Shown here: positions 8,628 through 18,373 of the stretch, in pieces | Layout of the letters: every line of letters begins with the position of its first letter | Position numbering within the stretch: the first letter of the stretch is position 1 | Source of the DNA: UBA10646 sp046296295 | GTDB lineage: Bacteria; Bacteroidota; Bacteroidia; Chitinophagales; Chitinophagaceae | Length of the DNA stretch: 64,000 nt | NCBI GenBank assembly: GCA_046296295.1 | Contig: JBKBLG010000010.1 | Span: forward strand, 54,245-118,244 | Direction: 5' to 3' | The notes under the pieces: generated by a model | What the model saw: the letters and a program-made list of their open reading frames with translations, nothing else | The model's database searches: none | What the model was told of the DNA's origin: nothing | Position numbers and translations under genes: made by a program

Positions 8628-9560
8628 ATGAAAAAAATATGGGTTTATACTACTACACTATTAATATTTGCCTGTAAAGGCAGTCACCAACAATTCGATG
8701 CACAAGGTACTTTTGAAGCCGATGAAGTTATTGTAAGTGCAGAAATACCGGGTAGAATTACAATGCTACAAATTACTGAAGGTGACTCGCTAAAAGCAGG
8801 TGAATTGATTGGAACCATTGATGCTAGCAACTTAAACCTTCAGAAGGCACAGGTAGAAGCAAGCATCAAAGCATTACAAGCAAAAACTGCAGATGTACAA
8901 CCACAAGTGCAATATTTATTAGATCAAAAGAAAGTACAACAAACACAACTTAGCAACTTAGAATACGAGCAAGAAAGAATTACCAAACTATTAGCTAAAG
9001 ATGCGGCAACTCGCAAGCAGCTCGATGATATACTTTATCAAATCAACATTGTACAGCAACAAATAAAAGTAACAGAACAACAAATTGCTGTACAACGCAA
9101 TAACGTAGCAACACAAAACAGGAGCATTTTAAGTGAAGCAACACCGCTTGCAAAACGCACTGCACAAATTGATGATCAAATTAAAAGAGCTAATATCACG
9201 GCACCTATCAATGGCATTGTACTCACCAAGTATGCTAACACCGGTGAGGTAACTAGCACAGGTAAAGGTTTGTTTAAAATGGCCGATGTATCAAGTCTGT
9301 TTTTGAGAGCATACGTTACAAGTGATCAACTAAGTAAGCTTAAGCTTGGACAAACAGTTACTGTGTGGACCGATAAAGGCAAAGATGCTTATGAACAACA
9401 CAAAGGCACTATTACTTGGATTTCAGATAAAGCAGAATTCACACCCAAAACAATTCAAACCAAAGAAGAACGAGCCCATTTGGTGTACGCTGTGAAAATT
9501 AAAGTACCTAATAACGGTTATTTAAAAATTGGCATGTATGCCGATGTAACATTTCAATAA
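8628..9560 (+). CDS. HlyD-family periplasmic adaptor of the ABC exporter
   Basis: 310 residues. The N terminus (LLIFACKG) reads as a lipoprotein signal with Cys16. A split biotinyl/lipoyl domain follows (EIPGRITMLQITEGDSLKAG near 40-60 and ANITAPINGIVLTKYANTGE near 195-215), separated by a coiled-coil hairpin (about 70-185) and followed by a beta-barrel domain (LFLRAYVTSDQLSKLKLGQ). This is YbhG-like. It links the inner-membrane permeases to the outer-membrane channel. It lies 34 bases after the channel gene in the same operon. Confidence 0.9.
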   Translation: MKKIWVYTTTLLIFACKGSHQQFDAQGTFEADEVIVSAEIPGRITMLQITEGDSLKAGELIGTIDASNLNLQKAQVEASIKALQAKTADVQPQVQYLLDQKKVQQTQLSNLEYEQERITKLLAKDAATRKQLDDILYQINIVQQQIKVTEQQIAVQRNNVATQNRSILSEATPLAKRTAQIDDQIKRANITAPINGIVLTKYANTGEVTSTGKGLFKMADVSSLFLRAYVTSDQLSKLKLGQTVTVWTDKGKDAYEQHKGTITWISDKAEFTPKTIQTKEERAHLVYAVKIKVPNNGYLKIGMYADVTFQ

Positions 9561-9566
9561 TAGCAC

Positions 9567-10466
9567 ATGCACGCAGTAACGGTAAATAACGTTAGTAAAC
9601 GCTTCGGTAAAAAAGAAAAAGTTGTAACAGCACTTGATAATATTAGCTTTAATGTAGCACAAGGCAGCTTGTTTGGCATTATTGGTCCTGATGGTGCTGG
9701 CAAAACAACCCTATTTCGCATACTCACCACTTTACTACTTGCCGATGAAGGTATAGCAACCGTAAATGGCTGGGATGTAGTAAAAGATTTTAAGAAAATA
9801 AGATCTGCTGTTGGTTATATGCCAGGTAAGTTCTCGCTATATCAAGATTTAACAGTAGAAGAAAACCTGCAATTTTTTGCCACTATTTTCAATACCACCA
9901 TCCAAGCGAACTACCACCTAATAAAAGATATATATGAGCAAATTGCCCCATTTAAAAACAGGCGTGCAGGCAAGCTTTCCGGTGGTATGAAGCAAAAGTT
10001 AGCGTTATGCTGTGCACTTATTCATAAACCCGCTGTTTTGTTACTAGATGAACCCACCACAGGAGTAGATGCTGTTTCTCGCAAAGAATTTTGGGATATG
10101 CTACAGCGCTTACAACAACAAGGTATTACTATTTTAGTTTCAACACCTTACATGGATGAGGCAAGCTTATGTAATACTGTTGCACTCATGCAGCACGGAA
10201 AAATCATGAAAGTTGATACTCCTCAAAATATTATAGCTGCATTTGACCATACCATCCTTGCGGTAAAAGATGATAATATGCTATCACTATTAAATACACT
10301 GCAACAACATCCACATGTGAAAGACGCATACCCCTTTGGAGAATATCATCATGCTGTATTACATCAAGGTATAAGTAATATCAGCCTTCCACAATCGGTA
10401 GTACAACACCCAACAACGGCTACAATTGAAGATTGTTTTATGGAATTAATGAAATCGCATGAATAA
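9567..10466 (+). CDS. ABC transporter ATPase 1 (YbhF N-half-like)
   Basis: 299 residues. Walker A GPDGAGKTT (about 39-47), signature LSGGMKQK, and Walker B VLLLDEPTTGVD are intact. The position normally holding the switch histidine reads STPYMDEA, so proline replaces it. The C-terminal extension of about 70 residues is typical of ABC-2 drug exporters. In E. coli YbhF the two nucleotide-binding domains are fused; here they are separate genes overlapping by eight bases (ends 10466, next starts 10459). A one-mismatch repeat copy is at 10256. Confidence 0.9.
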   Translation: MHAVTVNNVSKRFGKKEKVVTALDNISFNVAQGSLFGIIGPDGAGKTTLFRILTTLLLADEGIATVNGWDVVKDFKKIRSAVGYMPGKFSLYQDLTVEENLQFFATIFNTTIQANYHLIKDIYEQIAPFKNRRAGKLSGGMKQKLALCCALIHKPAVLLLDEPTTGVDAVSRKEFWDMLQRLQQQGITILVSTPYMDEASLCNTVALMQHGKIMKVDTPQNIIAAFDHTILAVKDDNMLSLLNTLQQHPHVKDAYPFGEYHHAVLHQGISNISLPQSVVQHPTTATIEDCFMELMKSHE

Positions 10467-11202
10467 CGATAAAGTAATTACAGCACACCAACTTACAAAA
10501 CAGTTCGACAACTTCATAGCTGTTGACCATATTAGTTTTGAGGTATCGAGAGGTGAAATTTTTGGATTTCTTGGTGCCAATGGTGCAGGTAAAACTACGG
10601 CCATCCGAATGCTCTGCGGTTTATCGCTACCAAGCAGTGGCGAGGCAACAGTTGCAGGTTTAAATGTGTACACACACAATGAAGCAATTAAGAAACGCAT
10701 CGGCTATATGAGTCAAAAATTCTCATTATACGAAGACCTTACGGTAAAAGAAAACATCCGCTTTTACGCAGGTATTTATGGCATGAGTAACCACTACATT
10801 AAAACAAAAACAACACAACTACTCGAGCAACTAGATTTAACCAATGAGAGCAACAGTTTAGTAAAATCACTACCGCTTGGTTGGAAGCAGAAACTAGCTT
10901 TTTCAGTAGCCATTTTCCATGAACCGCAGATTGTTTTTTTAGATGAACCAACCGGAGGTGTAGACCCTGTTACACGCAGAGAATTTTGGAACATGATATA
11001 CCAAGCAGCCGCAGCAGGTATCACTGTTTTTGTAACTACACACTATATGGATGAGGCAGAATATTGCAATCGTATATCAATTATGGTAGATGGTAAAATA
11101 GAAGCACTAGATACACCAACAGCATTAAAACAACAATACCATGCTGCTAGTATGGATGAAGTATTTCTTCAACTAGCTCGTAAGGCTAACCGCCAAGAAT
11201 AA
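10459..11202 (+). CDS. ABC transporter ATPase 2 (YbhF C-half-like)
   Basis: 247 residues. Walker A GANGAGKTTA (about 39-48), Walker B IVFLDEPTGGVD and switch histidine TTHYMDEA are intact, but the signature reads LPLGWKQK instead of LSGGxxQ. Paired with ATPase 1, the dimer would have one canonical site (this protein's Walker motifs and His with the partner's LSGG) and one degenerate site. A repeat copy at 10737 encodes the LTVKE part of the Q-loop neighbourhood. The start overlaps the preceding gene, so the two are probably translated coupled. Confidence 0.9.
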   Translation: MNNDKVITAHQLTKQFDNFIAVDHISFEVSRGEIFGFLGANGAGKTTAIRMLCGLSLPSSGEATVAGLNVYTHNEAIKKRIGYMSQKFSLYEDLTVKENIRFYAGIYGMSNHYIKTKTTQLLEQLDLTNESNSLVKSLPLGWKQKLAFSVAIFHEPQIVFLDEPTGGVDPVTRREFWNMIYQAAAAGITVFVTTHYMDEAEYCNRISIMVDGKIEALDTPTALKQQYHAASMDEVFLQLARKANRQE

Positions 11203-11211
11203 ACAAGCATT

Positions 11212-12315
11212 ATGCAACAACTTATAAGCTTCATTAGAAAAGAGCTATATCATATATGGCGCGATAAAAAAACAATGTTCATAGTACTTGGTATGCCAAT
11301 TGTGCAAATCATCATTTTCGGATTTGCACTAACCAACGAAGTAAAGAATATCAAATTCGCTGTATTAGATTATGCTAAAGATAATGCCAGTCAACGCCTA
11401 ATTACAGCTTTAGACGCTAGTGAATACTTCGATGTTACATCAGTACTACAGCAACCTAAAGCAATAGAGCAGGCTTTTAAAAATGGAAGTATAAAAATGG
11501 CACTGGTAATACCACAGTCTTTTGAACAAGAGCTGCTGCACACTAACAAATCGCAAATACAATGTATTACAGATGCTAGCGACCCTAACGTTGCCAATAC
11601 TATTATAAACTATACCAATGCCATTGTGGGAAGTTATCAGCAAGAACTACAACAACAACCCTTACCATACACCATTGAGGTTATCAATAGAATGCTGTAT
11701 AACCCTCAGCTAAAAGGTGCATATAACTTCGTACCGGGGGTAATGGCTATGGTACTACTGCTAGTGTGTACTATGATGACAGCGATTACCATTGTGAAAG
11801 AAAAAGAAACCGGCACTATGGAAATAATGTTAGTATCACCACTACAACCATTAAAAATTGTTATCGGAAAAGCCATTCCTTATTTAGCACTTTCTATAGT
11901 TAACATTATTAGTATTCTACTATTAAGCGTGTTTGTTTTAGAAGTACCTGTTAATGGTAGCCTCGCATTACTAGTTACCGAAAGTATTCTTTTTATCTTA
12001 GTATCATTAGCATTAGGGTTACTCATATCTGCTTCGGCAGCAACACAACAAGCAGCTATGTTTGTATCGCTAGTAGGTATGTTCTTACCAACAATTATGC
12101 TGAGTGGTTTTATGTTTCCAATTGAAAACATGCCCCAACCCTTACAAATTGTATCCAACATTGTGCCTGCAAAATGGTATTTCATCATCGTAAAAAATGT
12201 GATGATTAAAGGTGTTGGGTTTGAAGCTATTTGGAAAGAAACGCTGATACTTACAGGCATGTTTATCTTTTTCTTAACCATGGCAATTCGCAAATTCAAA
12301 ATCAGACTGGCATGA
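11212..12315 (+). CDS. ABC-2 type permease 1 of the efflux system
   Basis: 367 residues with one N-terminal membrane helix (about 22-40), a large periplasmic domain (about 45-170) and five C-terminal helices from about 175 (FVPGVMAMVLLLVCTMMTAI onward). The motifs KEKETGTMEIMLVSPL and the closing PAKWYFIIVKNVMIKG are hallmarks of the YbhS/YbhR/YhiH permease group. It works with the neighbouring permease and the two ATPases as a heteromeric exporter. Its stop TGA overlaps the ATG of the next gene (ATGA). Confidence 0.9.
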   Translation: MQQLISFIRKELYHIWRDKKTMFIVLGMPIVQIIIFGFALTNEVKNIKFAVLDYAKDNASQRLITALDASEYFDVTSVLQQPKAIEQAFKNGSIKMALVIPQSFEQELLHTNKSQIQCITDASDPNVANTIINYTNAIVGSYQQELQQQPLPYTIEVINRMLYNPQLKGAYNFVPGVMAMVLLLVCTMMTAITIVKEKETGTMEIMLVSPLQPLKIVIGKAIPYLALSIVNIISILLLSVFVLEVPVNGSLALLVTESILFILVSLALGLLISASAATQQAAMFVSLVGMFLPTIMLSGFMFPIENMPQPLQIVSNIVPAKWYFIIVKNVMIKGVGFEAIWKETLILTGMFIFFLTMAIRKFKIRLA

Positions 12316-13430
12316 GAACACTACTATTTATATTACAAAAAGAGTTTAAGCAAATTTTCCGTGACCCTGCTATCCTTAGACTCATTTTTCTCATGCCTGT
12401 AATTCAGTTGATTGTACTACCCCAAGCAGCAGATTATGAGATGAAGAATATCAATATTGCCATTACAAACCACGATAATTCGCAATACAGTCAACAACTT
12501 ATTCAAAAAATTACTGCTAGCGGTTACTTTAATCTGGTTACCTATAATCATAGCTATGATGCTAGCATGAAATTCGTAGAAACAGATGCGGCAGATGTCA
12601 TCCTAGAAATACCAACACAATTTGAACAACATTTAATAAAAGAAAACAAAGCCGAGCTATTTGTTGCCATTAATGCCATTAATGGTGTAAAAGGTAGCCT
12701 TGGTAGTGCTTACTTAAGTAGCATTATTCAAGATTACAATCAGCAAATTCGTAACAAACTACTGCAACAACCTCGCATTAATATAATGCCTATTATTGAA
12801 GTAGTACCTATGAATTGGTTTAACCCACAAATGAATTACAAATTCTTTATGGTGCCAGGCATTTTAGTACTGCTCTTAACCATGATTGGAGCTAACCTTA
12901 CAGCCTTAAATATTGTTCGTGAAAAAGAAATTGGCACCATCGAACAAATCAATGTAACACCTATTAAAAAACATCATTTTATACTCGGCAAGCTAATTCC
13001 CTTTTGGGTACTAGGTTTTGTAATTATCACTATTGGTTTTGTAATTGCGAAACTGGTATATGGTATTGTTCCGATCGGAAGTTTTATTACCATTTATACT
13101 TTTGCAGCGGTGTATTTATTGGCAGTGCTTGGCTTGGGGCTCTTAATCTCTACCTATGCCGCAACACAACAACAAGCCATGCTCATTTCGTTTTTCTTAC
13201 TTATGATTTTTATTTTATTAGGAGGCTTATATACATCGATTGAAAGTATGCCGCTTTGGGCACAATATATTACCAAGTTTAACCCTGTAGCATACTTTAT
13301 TGAAGTAATGCGAATGGTTGTGCTCAAAGGCAGCAACTTAACCGATATCGTACCACAGCTACTATCTATTTTATTATTTGCTGTAGTACTAAATAGCTGG
13401 GCCATTTACAGCTATAAAAAACGCAGCTAA
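12312..13430 (+). CDS. ABC-2 type permease 2 of the efflux system
   Basis: 372 residues starting MRTLLFILQKEFKQIFRDP. This start is preferred over an in-frame codon at 12231 because it forms an ATGA overlap with the previous gene and gives the family's usual length. The plan is the same as in permease 1: N-terminal helix, large extracytoplasmic domain, then five helices, with VREKEIGTIEQINVTPI and FNPVAYFIEVMRMVVLKG. It is the last gene of the operon; a hairpin with a T tract follows. Confidence 0.9.
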   Translation: MRTLLFILQKEFKQIFRDPAILRLIFLMPVIQLIVLPQAADYEMKNINIAITNHDNSQYSQQLIQKITASGYFNLVTYNHSYDASMKFVETDAADVILEIPTQFEQHLIKENKAELFVAINAINGVKGSLGSAYLSSIIQDYNQQIRNKLLQQPRINIMPIIEVVPMNWFNPQMNYKFFMVPGILVLLLTMIGANLTALNIVREKEIGTIEQINVTPIKKHHFILGKLIPFWVLGFVIITIGFVIAKLVYGIVPIGSFITIYTFAAVYLLAVLGLGLLISTYAATQQQAMLISFFLLMIFILLGGLYTSIESMPLWAQYITKFNPVAYFIEVMRMVVLKGSNLTDIVPQLLSILLFAVVLNSWAIYSYKKRS

Positions 13431-13455
13431 AATGTACACTTGGTTTTAGTAATAC

Positions 13456-13484
13456 AAACACCAAGCCTTTTGAGGTGTTTTTTT
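13456..13484 (+). terminator. Rho-independent terminator after the efflux operon
   Basis: AAACACC (13456-13462) pairs with GGTGTTT (13474-13480) and is followed by four further T residues. Confidence 0.75.
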
Positions 13485-13651
13485 GTTGACCAACTTAGGT
13501 ACTACTAGCAACATCGTTGCGTCGCACACTTCAACAGTAGTAACATTATTGAGCTAATAAGCACTTGCGCAGGCATTTGCCGCAAGGCATAAAAATACTG
13601 CATGCTATCGTGTAACATGCAGTACTTCAATATTTACCGTAAGGTGAGTAA
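13485..13651. other. Gap between convergent operons with two repeat copies
   Basis: No gene is seen. It holds two direct copies of the dispersed repeat, at 13575 (GC-rich variant) and 13632, the second only eight bases from the kup stop codon. CATGC motifs at 13601 and 13616 give a weak inverted repeat. Confidence 0.6.
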
Positions 13652-15655
13652 TTACTCTATATCGTAACCAATACGTTTTAAATTAAGCTGTGGTACAGGC
13701 GATACAATTAACGGGAATTTTTCTACGGTTACAAAGCTAGGATCGAGGCCGAAACCACGCTCTTCACTTAAGCTGATTTCTTTGAGCCAAAAGTAAAGCT
13801 TCATGATAATTTTCTCTGTGAATGGCAATTCGTTATCGCTACTCAAATACTTTTCCATTACTACGAACTGAAAGTCGCCAACAATATTATTACGCTCTAA
13901 ACTATCGTACCTGCTCATAATGTTCACTTCGCGGTTTTGCACCAACTCTTCTACCACCTTGCGGAACATGAGGTTAATTTTGTGTTCTACTCTAAAGCCT
14001 AATCTAAATTCAATCCGAATAATATCGTTTGGAATGATATGATCTACAATGTATTCGCAAGTGTAAGGGTCGTCTAATACATCTACGTGTACAAACCAAT
14101 AAATATCGGCTCGTTTAGGACGTTTGTTTAGAATACTGTATATGATTTTATGTTCAATTTCCTTAGGGTTGTTGGCACTCGTCATGTATACTAAATGGCT
14201 GGCATATTTAGGCACAGTTTTATCGTTACTTAACTCTTGAATCATAGGTAAGTAATGATCTAACCGAACAAATTCTACATAGCGATTTTTAATTTTTCTG
14301 CTGCGAAACCACACGTACATTACGCCGAATAATCCGCCGCCTACTATAAGGGTTACATAACCACCATGCGGAAATTTTTCTAGGTTGGCAATTAAGAAAG
14401 AAATTTCAATGGTTAGATATACTGCTAAGTATAAATAAATCCACGCCGATGGCACTCGCTTACTCACCAAATAATTAGCAAATAAAATACTAGTACTAAT
14501 CATACACATGGTAATAGCTAGCCCATATGCCGCTTCCATATTGGCCGATTCTCTGAAAAACAATACAATACCAACACAACCAACATAAAGCAATAAGCTA
14601 ATACCGGGAATAAACAGTTGCCCTTTTTCTTCTGTTGGATAGTTGATTTTCATTTTAGGCCATAAGTTCAGCCGTAAGGCTTCAGAAATTAGCGTGAATG
14701 AACCAGAAATCAATGCTTGGCTGGCTATTACTGCTGCCGATGTTGCAATAACGATACCGAATATTTTGAACCATTTTGGCATAATACCATAGAATGGTGC
14801 CATGAACTGAATATCGGCTTGCATGGGTAACAATGCTTTTGCTTCCGATACAATCATGTAACCATTGTAATTATGGAGCAACCAAGCACCCTGACCAAGG
14901 TAATTTAGTATTAAACAAATTTTTACAAAAAACCAAGTATATCTAATGTTACTGCGCCCGGCATGCCCCAAATCGCTATACAAAGCTTCAGCACCCGTGG
15001 TACATAAAAACACTGCTCCTAACAGCCAAAACCCCTCCGGATAAGTAATCAACAGGTTAATACCATAGTAAGGATTGAACGCCTTAAATACTCTTAAATC
15101 GTCGAACAAATGTACACTGCCCAATACCGCAAGCATTAGAAACCAAACGAACATGATGGGGCCAAACAGCTTACCAATACTGGCTGTACCAAACTGCTGC
15201 AAAAAAAATAGCAACGAAATAATGGCTATTACAATAATTACAATGGTATTGGTAGTAATATGTTGAAACCTAGGCATTTGCCGCAAGCCCTCAATAGCCG
15301 AGGTTACCGAAATCGGTGGTGTTATAATACCATCGGCCAAAAGTGCTGCACCACCAATCATAGCAGGCATTACCAGCCAACGCTTACGCCTACGCACCAA
15401 AGCATACAAACTAAAAATACCCCCTTCGCCATTGTTATCGGCTTTTAAGGTTAGTATCACATATTTGATGGTGGTTTGTAGGGTTAGCGTCCAAATAACC
15501 AAACTCAATGCACCTACAATTAACGCTTCCGTTACAACTTTACCTTTGATTACTGCGTTTAAAACGTAGAGCGGAGAAGTGCCTATATCGCCGTAAATAA
15601 TTCCGAGTGCTATTAATAAACTGGCGGCGGTAATTTTGTTGATGTGCTTGCCCAC
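13652..15655 (-). CDS. kup: Kup-type potassium uptake permease
   Basis: 667 residues. The N-terminal GIIYGDIGTSPLYVL (about 18-32) is the family signature. Twelve hydrophobic segments follow up to about residue 450, including GGAALLADGIITPP and GAVFLCTTGAEALYSDLGH, which carry conserved acidic and glycine residues of the KUP/HAK/KT family, then a cytosolic C-terminal domain of about 200 residues. It imports K+ by proton symport through the inner membrane. It is a single-gene unit with its own promoter on the minus strand. A repeat copy with one mismatch lies at 15276. Confidence 0.95.
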   Translation of the reverse strand: MGKHINKITAASLLIALGIIYGDIGTSPLYVLNAVIKGKVVTEALIVGALSLVIWTLTLQTTIKYVILTLKADNNGEGGIFSLYALVRRRKRWLVMPAMIGGAALLADGIITPPISVTSAIEGLRQMPRFQHITTNTIVIIVIAIISLLFFLQQFGTASIGKLFGPIMFVWFLMLAVLGSVHLFDDLRVFKAFNPYYGINLLITYPEGFWLLGAVFLCTTGAEALYSDLGHAGRSNIRYTWFFVKICLILNYLGQGAWLLHNYNGYMIVSEAKALLPMQADIQFMAPFYGIMPKWFKIFGIVIATSAAVIASQALISGSFTLISEALRLNLWPKMKINYPTEEKGQLFIPGISLLLYVGCVGIVLFFRESANMEAAYGLAITMCMISTSILFANYLVSKRVPSAWIYLYLAVYLTIEISFLIANLEKFPHGGYVTLIVGGGLFGVMYVWFRSRKIKNRYVEFVRLDHYLPMIQELSNDKTVPKYASHLVYMTSANNPKEIEHKIIYSILNKRPKRADIYWFVHVDVLDDPYTCEYIVDHIIPNDIIRIEFRLGFRVEHKINLMFRKVVEELVQNREVNIMSRYDSLERNNIVGDFQFVVMEKYLSSDNELPFTEKIIMKLYFWLKEISLSEERGFGLDPSFVTVEKFPLIVSPVPQLNLKRIGYDIE

Positions 15656-15682
15656 AACGATACTTTGTTAATGAAGTAGAAA

Positions 15683-15715
15683 CAAATGTAACAGAAATGC
15701 AATTACCCTAACAAG
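15683..15715 (-). promoter_or_regulatory. Promoter of kup
   Basis: On the minus strand TTGT-side box CTTG (15712-15715) and TACATTTG (15683-15690) are 21 bases apart, fitting TTTG-N19/21-TAnnTTTG with one mismatch. The -7 box is 27 bases upstream of the kup ATG. Confidence 0.55.
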
Positions 15716-15755
15716 AAAGCTTAAGTACCTGCTCAACCAATTTACACCCACAAGT

Positions 15756-15787
15756 TTTGTGTATCCCCATAAAACCCGTTACTTTAG
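15756..15787 (+). promoter_or_regulatory. Promoter of the 15823 gene
   Basis: TTTG (15756-15759) and TACTTTAG (15780-15787, one mismatch to TAnnTTTG) are 20 bases apart. Transcription would start near 15795, which excludes the in-frame upstream start at 15757 and supports ATG 15823. Confidence 0.5.
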
Positions 15788-15822
15788 AAACAACAAATGT
15801 ATCGTTAAATACGCCTGATGCC

Positions 15823-17358
15823 ATGAAACACTTACTTTTGATATTGTGCTGTTGCTACCTTACGGTAAATGGATGGTCGCAAAAAATTACCTACGCCGAA
15901 CCCGACCGCGATGACCCACGTGGGGTGAACTTTGAAATAATCGGTAAATATAACAATCATTTCATTGTTTATAAAAACTACAGAGCCGATAATTACTTCA
16001 CCATCTTCGATAACAACATGAAGCAGGTGAATAAAATACCCCTTGAAATATTTCCCGAAAGGCTTTTACAAACCGATGTTTTAGCCTACAGAGATTATTT
16101 CTACATTTTCTACCAGTATCAAAAAAAGAACATTGTATATGTAATGGCTGCCAAGTTCGATGGCAATGGCAAGCAAATAGGCAACAATATAGAACTCGAT
16201 ACAACCGAAGTTAACTTCACCGCTAACAATAAACTCTATACCTTTCTTAACAGCGAAGACAAATCGAAAATTGCCTTTGTAAAAGTGAATAACAAACGTC
16301 GCGAAACTTATCATGTTACCACCGTTGTTTTCGATAAAAATCTTGAGCTAATCAAACGCAACAAATTATACATCAAATCTGAAGACAACAACAATGAACT
16401 ACTATCAGAATTTGCGGTAGACAATGCCGGCACCATTGTATTTCTTAAAGAAGCTTCTACACAACAACGCGATAACGTTGCAACCGTTAGTGTGTGCATG
16501 CTCGGCACAGCAACCGACAGCCTCAAAGAACTTAAAATTGGGCTTCCTAAAATTTTCATCGATAAGTTGAAAATGAAGGTGAATAACAGCAACCACCAAC
16601 TACTCGTTACTGGCTTTTATGCCAAAACACGCCGCGGCAATATCGATGGTATTTACTGCCTGATGTTCGATTATGCCAACACATCAGTTGTTAGCAATAA
16701 AACCTACACATTCAGTGAAGAATTCCGTAACGATGCTAAAGGCGAAGCCACCGTTAAAACCGCATTCAACGATTTTTACTTGCAAAACATCATCGCTAGA
16801 AACGATGGCGGATTTGCAGTAACCGCCGAAGCCAATTACACTAGTACACGTACAGGTAACGGCTTTAACCGTTGGGATTACACAGGCATGTATTGGGGTA
16901 ATAGTTTTTACAACGATTGGTATATGTGGAACTCTCCAGGTATGCTTGGTGGTGGTATGTGGGGCAATCCTTTTTGGCGTGGAGGCTTTCCGCAAGTAAC
17001 ACGTTACTACAGTGATAATATTGCCATTCTCAGCTTCGATAGTGCCGGAACTATTGAATGGTCGAATGTGGTAAGAAAAAGCCAGTACGACGATAATACC
17101 GAATCATTACTTGGCTACTGCATGTTTAATACAGGTACTGAAATTCATTTTCTGTTCAACCAAGTAGAGCGACGCAACCAAATATTAAACGATCATTCCA
17201 TTACACCTGAAGGGCAACTCACCCGCAATCCTCCCTTTAAGAATATCGACGTAGCGTACGAATGCCTACCACGCTATGGCAAGCAGGTAAGTAGCCGCCA
17301 ATTAATTGTACCTACTTTGTTCCGAAATATGATAAGCTTTGCTAAAATTGAATTTTAG
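15823..17358 (+). CDS. Exported protein of unknown function with an aromatic/glycine-rich loop
   Basis: 511 residues from ATG 15823 (MKHLLLILCCCYLTVNGWSQ), which gives a signal peptide; an in-frame start 22 codons upstream would bury it and overlaps the promoter. The body shows repeating beta-strand and turn patterns (FVVYKNYRADNYFTIFDNN, KIAFVKVNNKRRE) reminiscent of a beta-propeller-like fold, but I recognise no named domain. A striking segment at about residues 360-408 is rich in Trp, Tyr, Gly and Asn (WDYTGMYWGNSF, MWNSPGMLGGGMWGNPFW). A perfect repeat copy at 15858 encodes the LTVN part of the signal peptide. The DUF6427-like gene follows by 28 bases. Envelope location is inferred; the function is unknown. 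Confidence 0.75.
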   Translation: MKHLLLILCCCYLTVNGWSQKITYAEPDRDDPRGVNFEIIGKYNNHFIVYKNYRADNYFTIFDNNMKQVNKIPLEIFPERLLQTDVLAYRDYFYIFYQYQKKNIVYVMAAKFDGNGKQIGNNIELDTTEVNFTANNKLYTFLNSEDKSKIAFVKVNNKRRETYHVTTVVFDKNLELIKRNKLYIKSEDNNNELLSEFAVDNAGTIVFLKEASTQQRDNVATVSVCMLGTATDSLKELKIGLPKIFIDKLKMKVNNSNHQLLVTGFYAKTRRGNIDGIYCLMFDYANTSVVSNKTYTFSEEFRNDAKGEATVKTAFNDFYLQNIIARNDGGFAVTAEANYTSTRTGNGFNRWDYTGMYWGNSFYNDWYMWNSPGMLGGGMWGNPFWRGGFPQVTRYYSDNIAILSFDSAGTIEWSNVVRKSQYDDNTESLLGYCMFNTGTEIHFLFNQVERRNQILNDHSITPEGQLTRNPPFKNIDVAYECLPRYGKQVSSRQLIVPTLFRNMISFAKIEF

Positions 17359-17386
17359 TATTTACTTACGTAAATGAGGTTATCAA

Positions 17387-18373
17387 GTGACAGGTATTTT
17401 CAAAGAAAGAACTAGCGGTGCAGTATTTTTGCTCATACTTACAAGTATTGGCTTACATGTTAATTTTATTTACGATCCTCCGGGTATTATTACGAATGCA
17501 GGGCAGGGGTTACTCACCAATTTTTTAAATACATTACCACAAGTACCTTCTGTTGGCTTAATGCTAGTGTATCAACTATTCATTATTACACAGGCACTTA
17601 GGCTCAACTACATTATTAACGATAATAGAATGCTTCAAAAGCAAGGTTTTTCGGTAAGCCTAGCCTATATACTTGTAACTGCCATTTTACCTGAGTGGAA
17701 CAATATAACCCCTGCCTTATTAATTAACACACTACTTATTGAGCTGCTAGCCATGTGTGCTAAGCTATATCAAAACAAGAGTGTTAAATCGCTGGTATTT
17801 GGCATAGGGTTAATGAGTGGCATTATTACACTTTTGCACTTTGCCAGCTTTTCGGTTATACTCATTGCATTTTGTGCACTAGCTATCTTACGTGCCTTTA
17901 AAGCCAACGAGTGGTTAGTACTATTACTAGGCATTATTACACCCATGTATGTTATGGCAGCCTTGCTATATATAACAGACAAATGGGATAACTTAAGCAC
18001 TTTACATTTATTTGACATTCATAGCTTTAATCACTTAGATCACCTTTACGGCGTTATCACAGCATTAGCACTTTTAACAACTTTTCTTATAGCAGGGCTT
18101 ATTTATTGGAATAGCAACAGCGGCAGAATGTTAATTCATGCACGTAAAATTTGGAGTGTGTTACTCTTTTCACTCATCATTTTAGTGCCACTGCCTTTTT
18201 TTACTACAAGTAGCACATTAGAGGGTTTTCTTCCTTTGACGATTCCGGTTGCTGCAATAGGGAGTAATTTTTTTAGTTACGCACGCACTAGCTGGTTACC
18301 TAACTTGTTGTTTTGGTTATTTGTAGCAGCAATTATTTTCATTAATTCGTACTGGATTATTGTACAAGCATAA
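17387..18373 (+). CDS. Multi-spanning membrane protein, DUF6427-like
   Basis: 328 residues with about eight to nine hydrophobic segments across the whole length and few charged loops. The start is a GTG at 17387; the ATG at 17374 is in another frame. The opening MTGIFKERTSG and overall layout resemble the DUF6427 proteins that commonly sit beside division genes in Bacteroidota; that assignment is from memory and only moderate. It converges on ftsZ, with a hairpin between them. Function unknown. Confidence 0.7.
   Translation: MTGIFKERTSGAVFLLILTSIGLHVNFIYDPPGIITNAGQGLLTNFLNTLPQVPSVGLMLVYQLFIITQALRLNYIINDNRMLQKQGFSVSLAYILVTAILPEWNNITPALLINTLLIELLAMCAKLYQNKSVKSLVFGIGLMSGIITLLHFASFSVILIAFCALAILRAFKANEWLVLLLGIITPMYVMAALLYITDKWDNLSTLHLFDIHSFNHLDHLYGVITALALLTTFLIAGLIYWNSNSGRMLIHARKIWSVLLFSLIILVPLPFFTTSSTLEGFLPLTIPVAAIGSNFFSYARTSWLPNLLFWLFVAAIIFINSYWIIVQA

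Noticed and set aside
12231..12311. Upstream in-frame start of permease 2
   Set aside because: It lies inside the preceding permease gene; the ATGA overlap at 12312 gives the normal family N terminus.
15757..15822. Upstream in-frame start adding 22 residues to the exported protein
   Set aside because: It would bury the signal peptide and overlaps the predicted promoter, so ATG 15823 was chosen.
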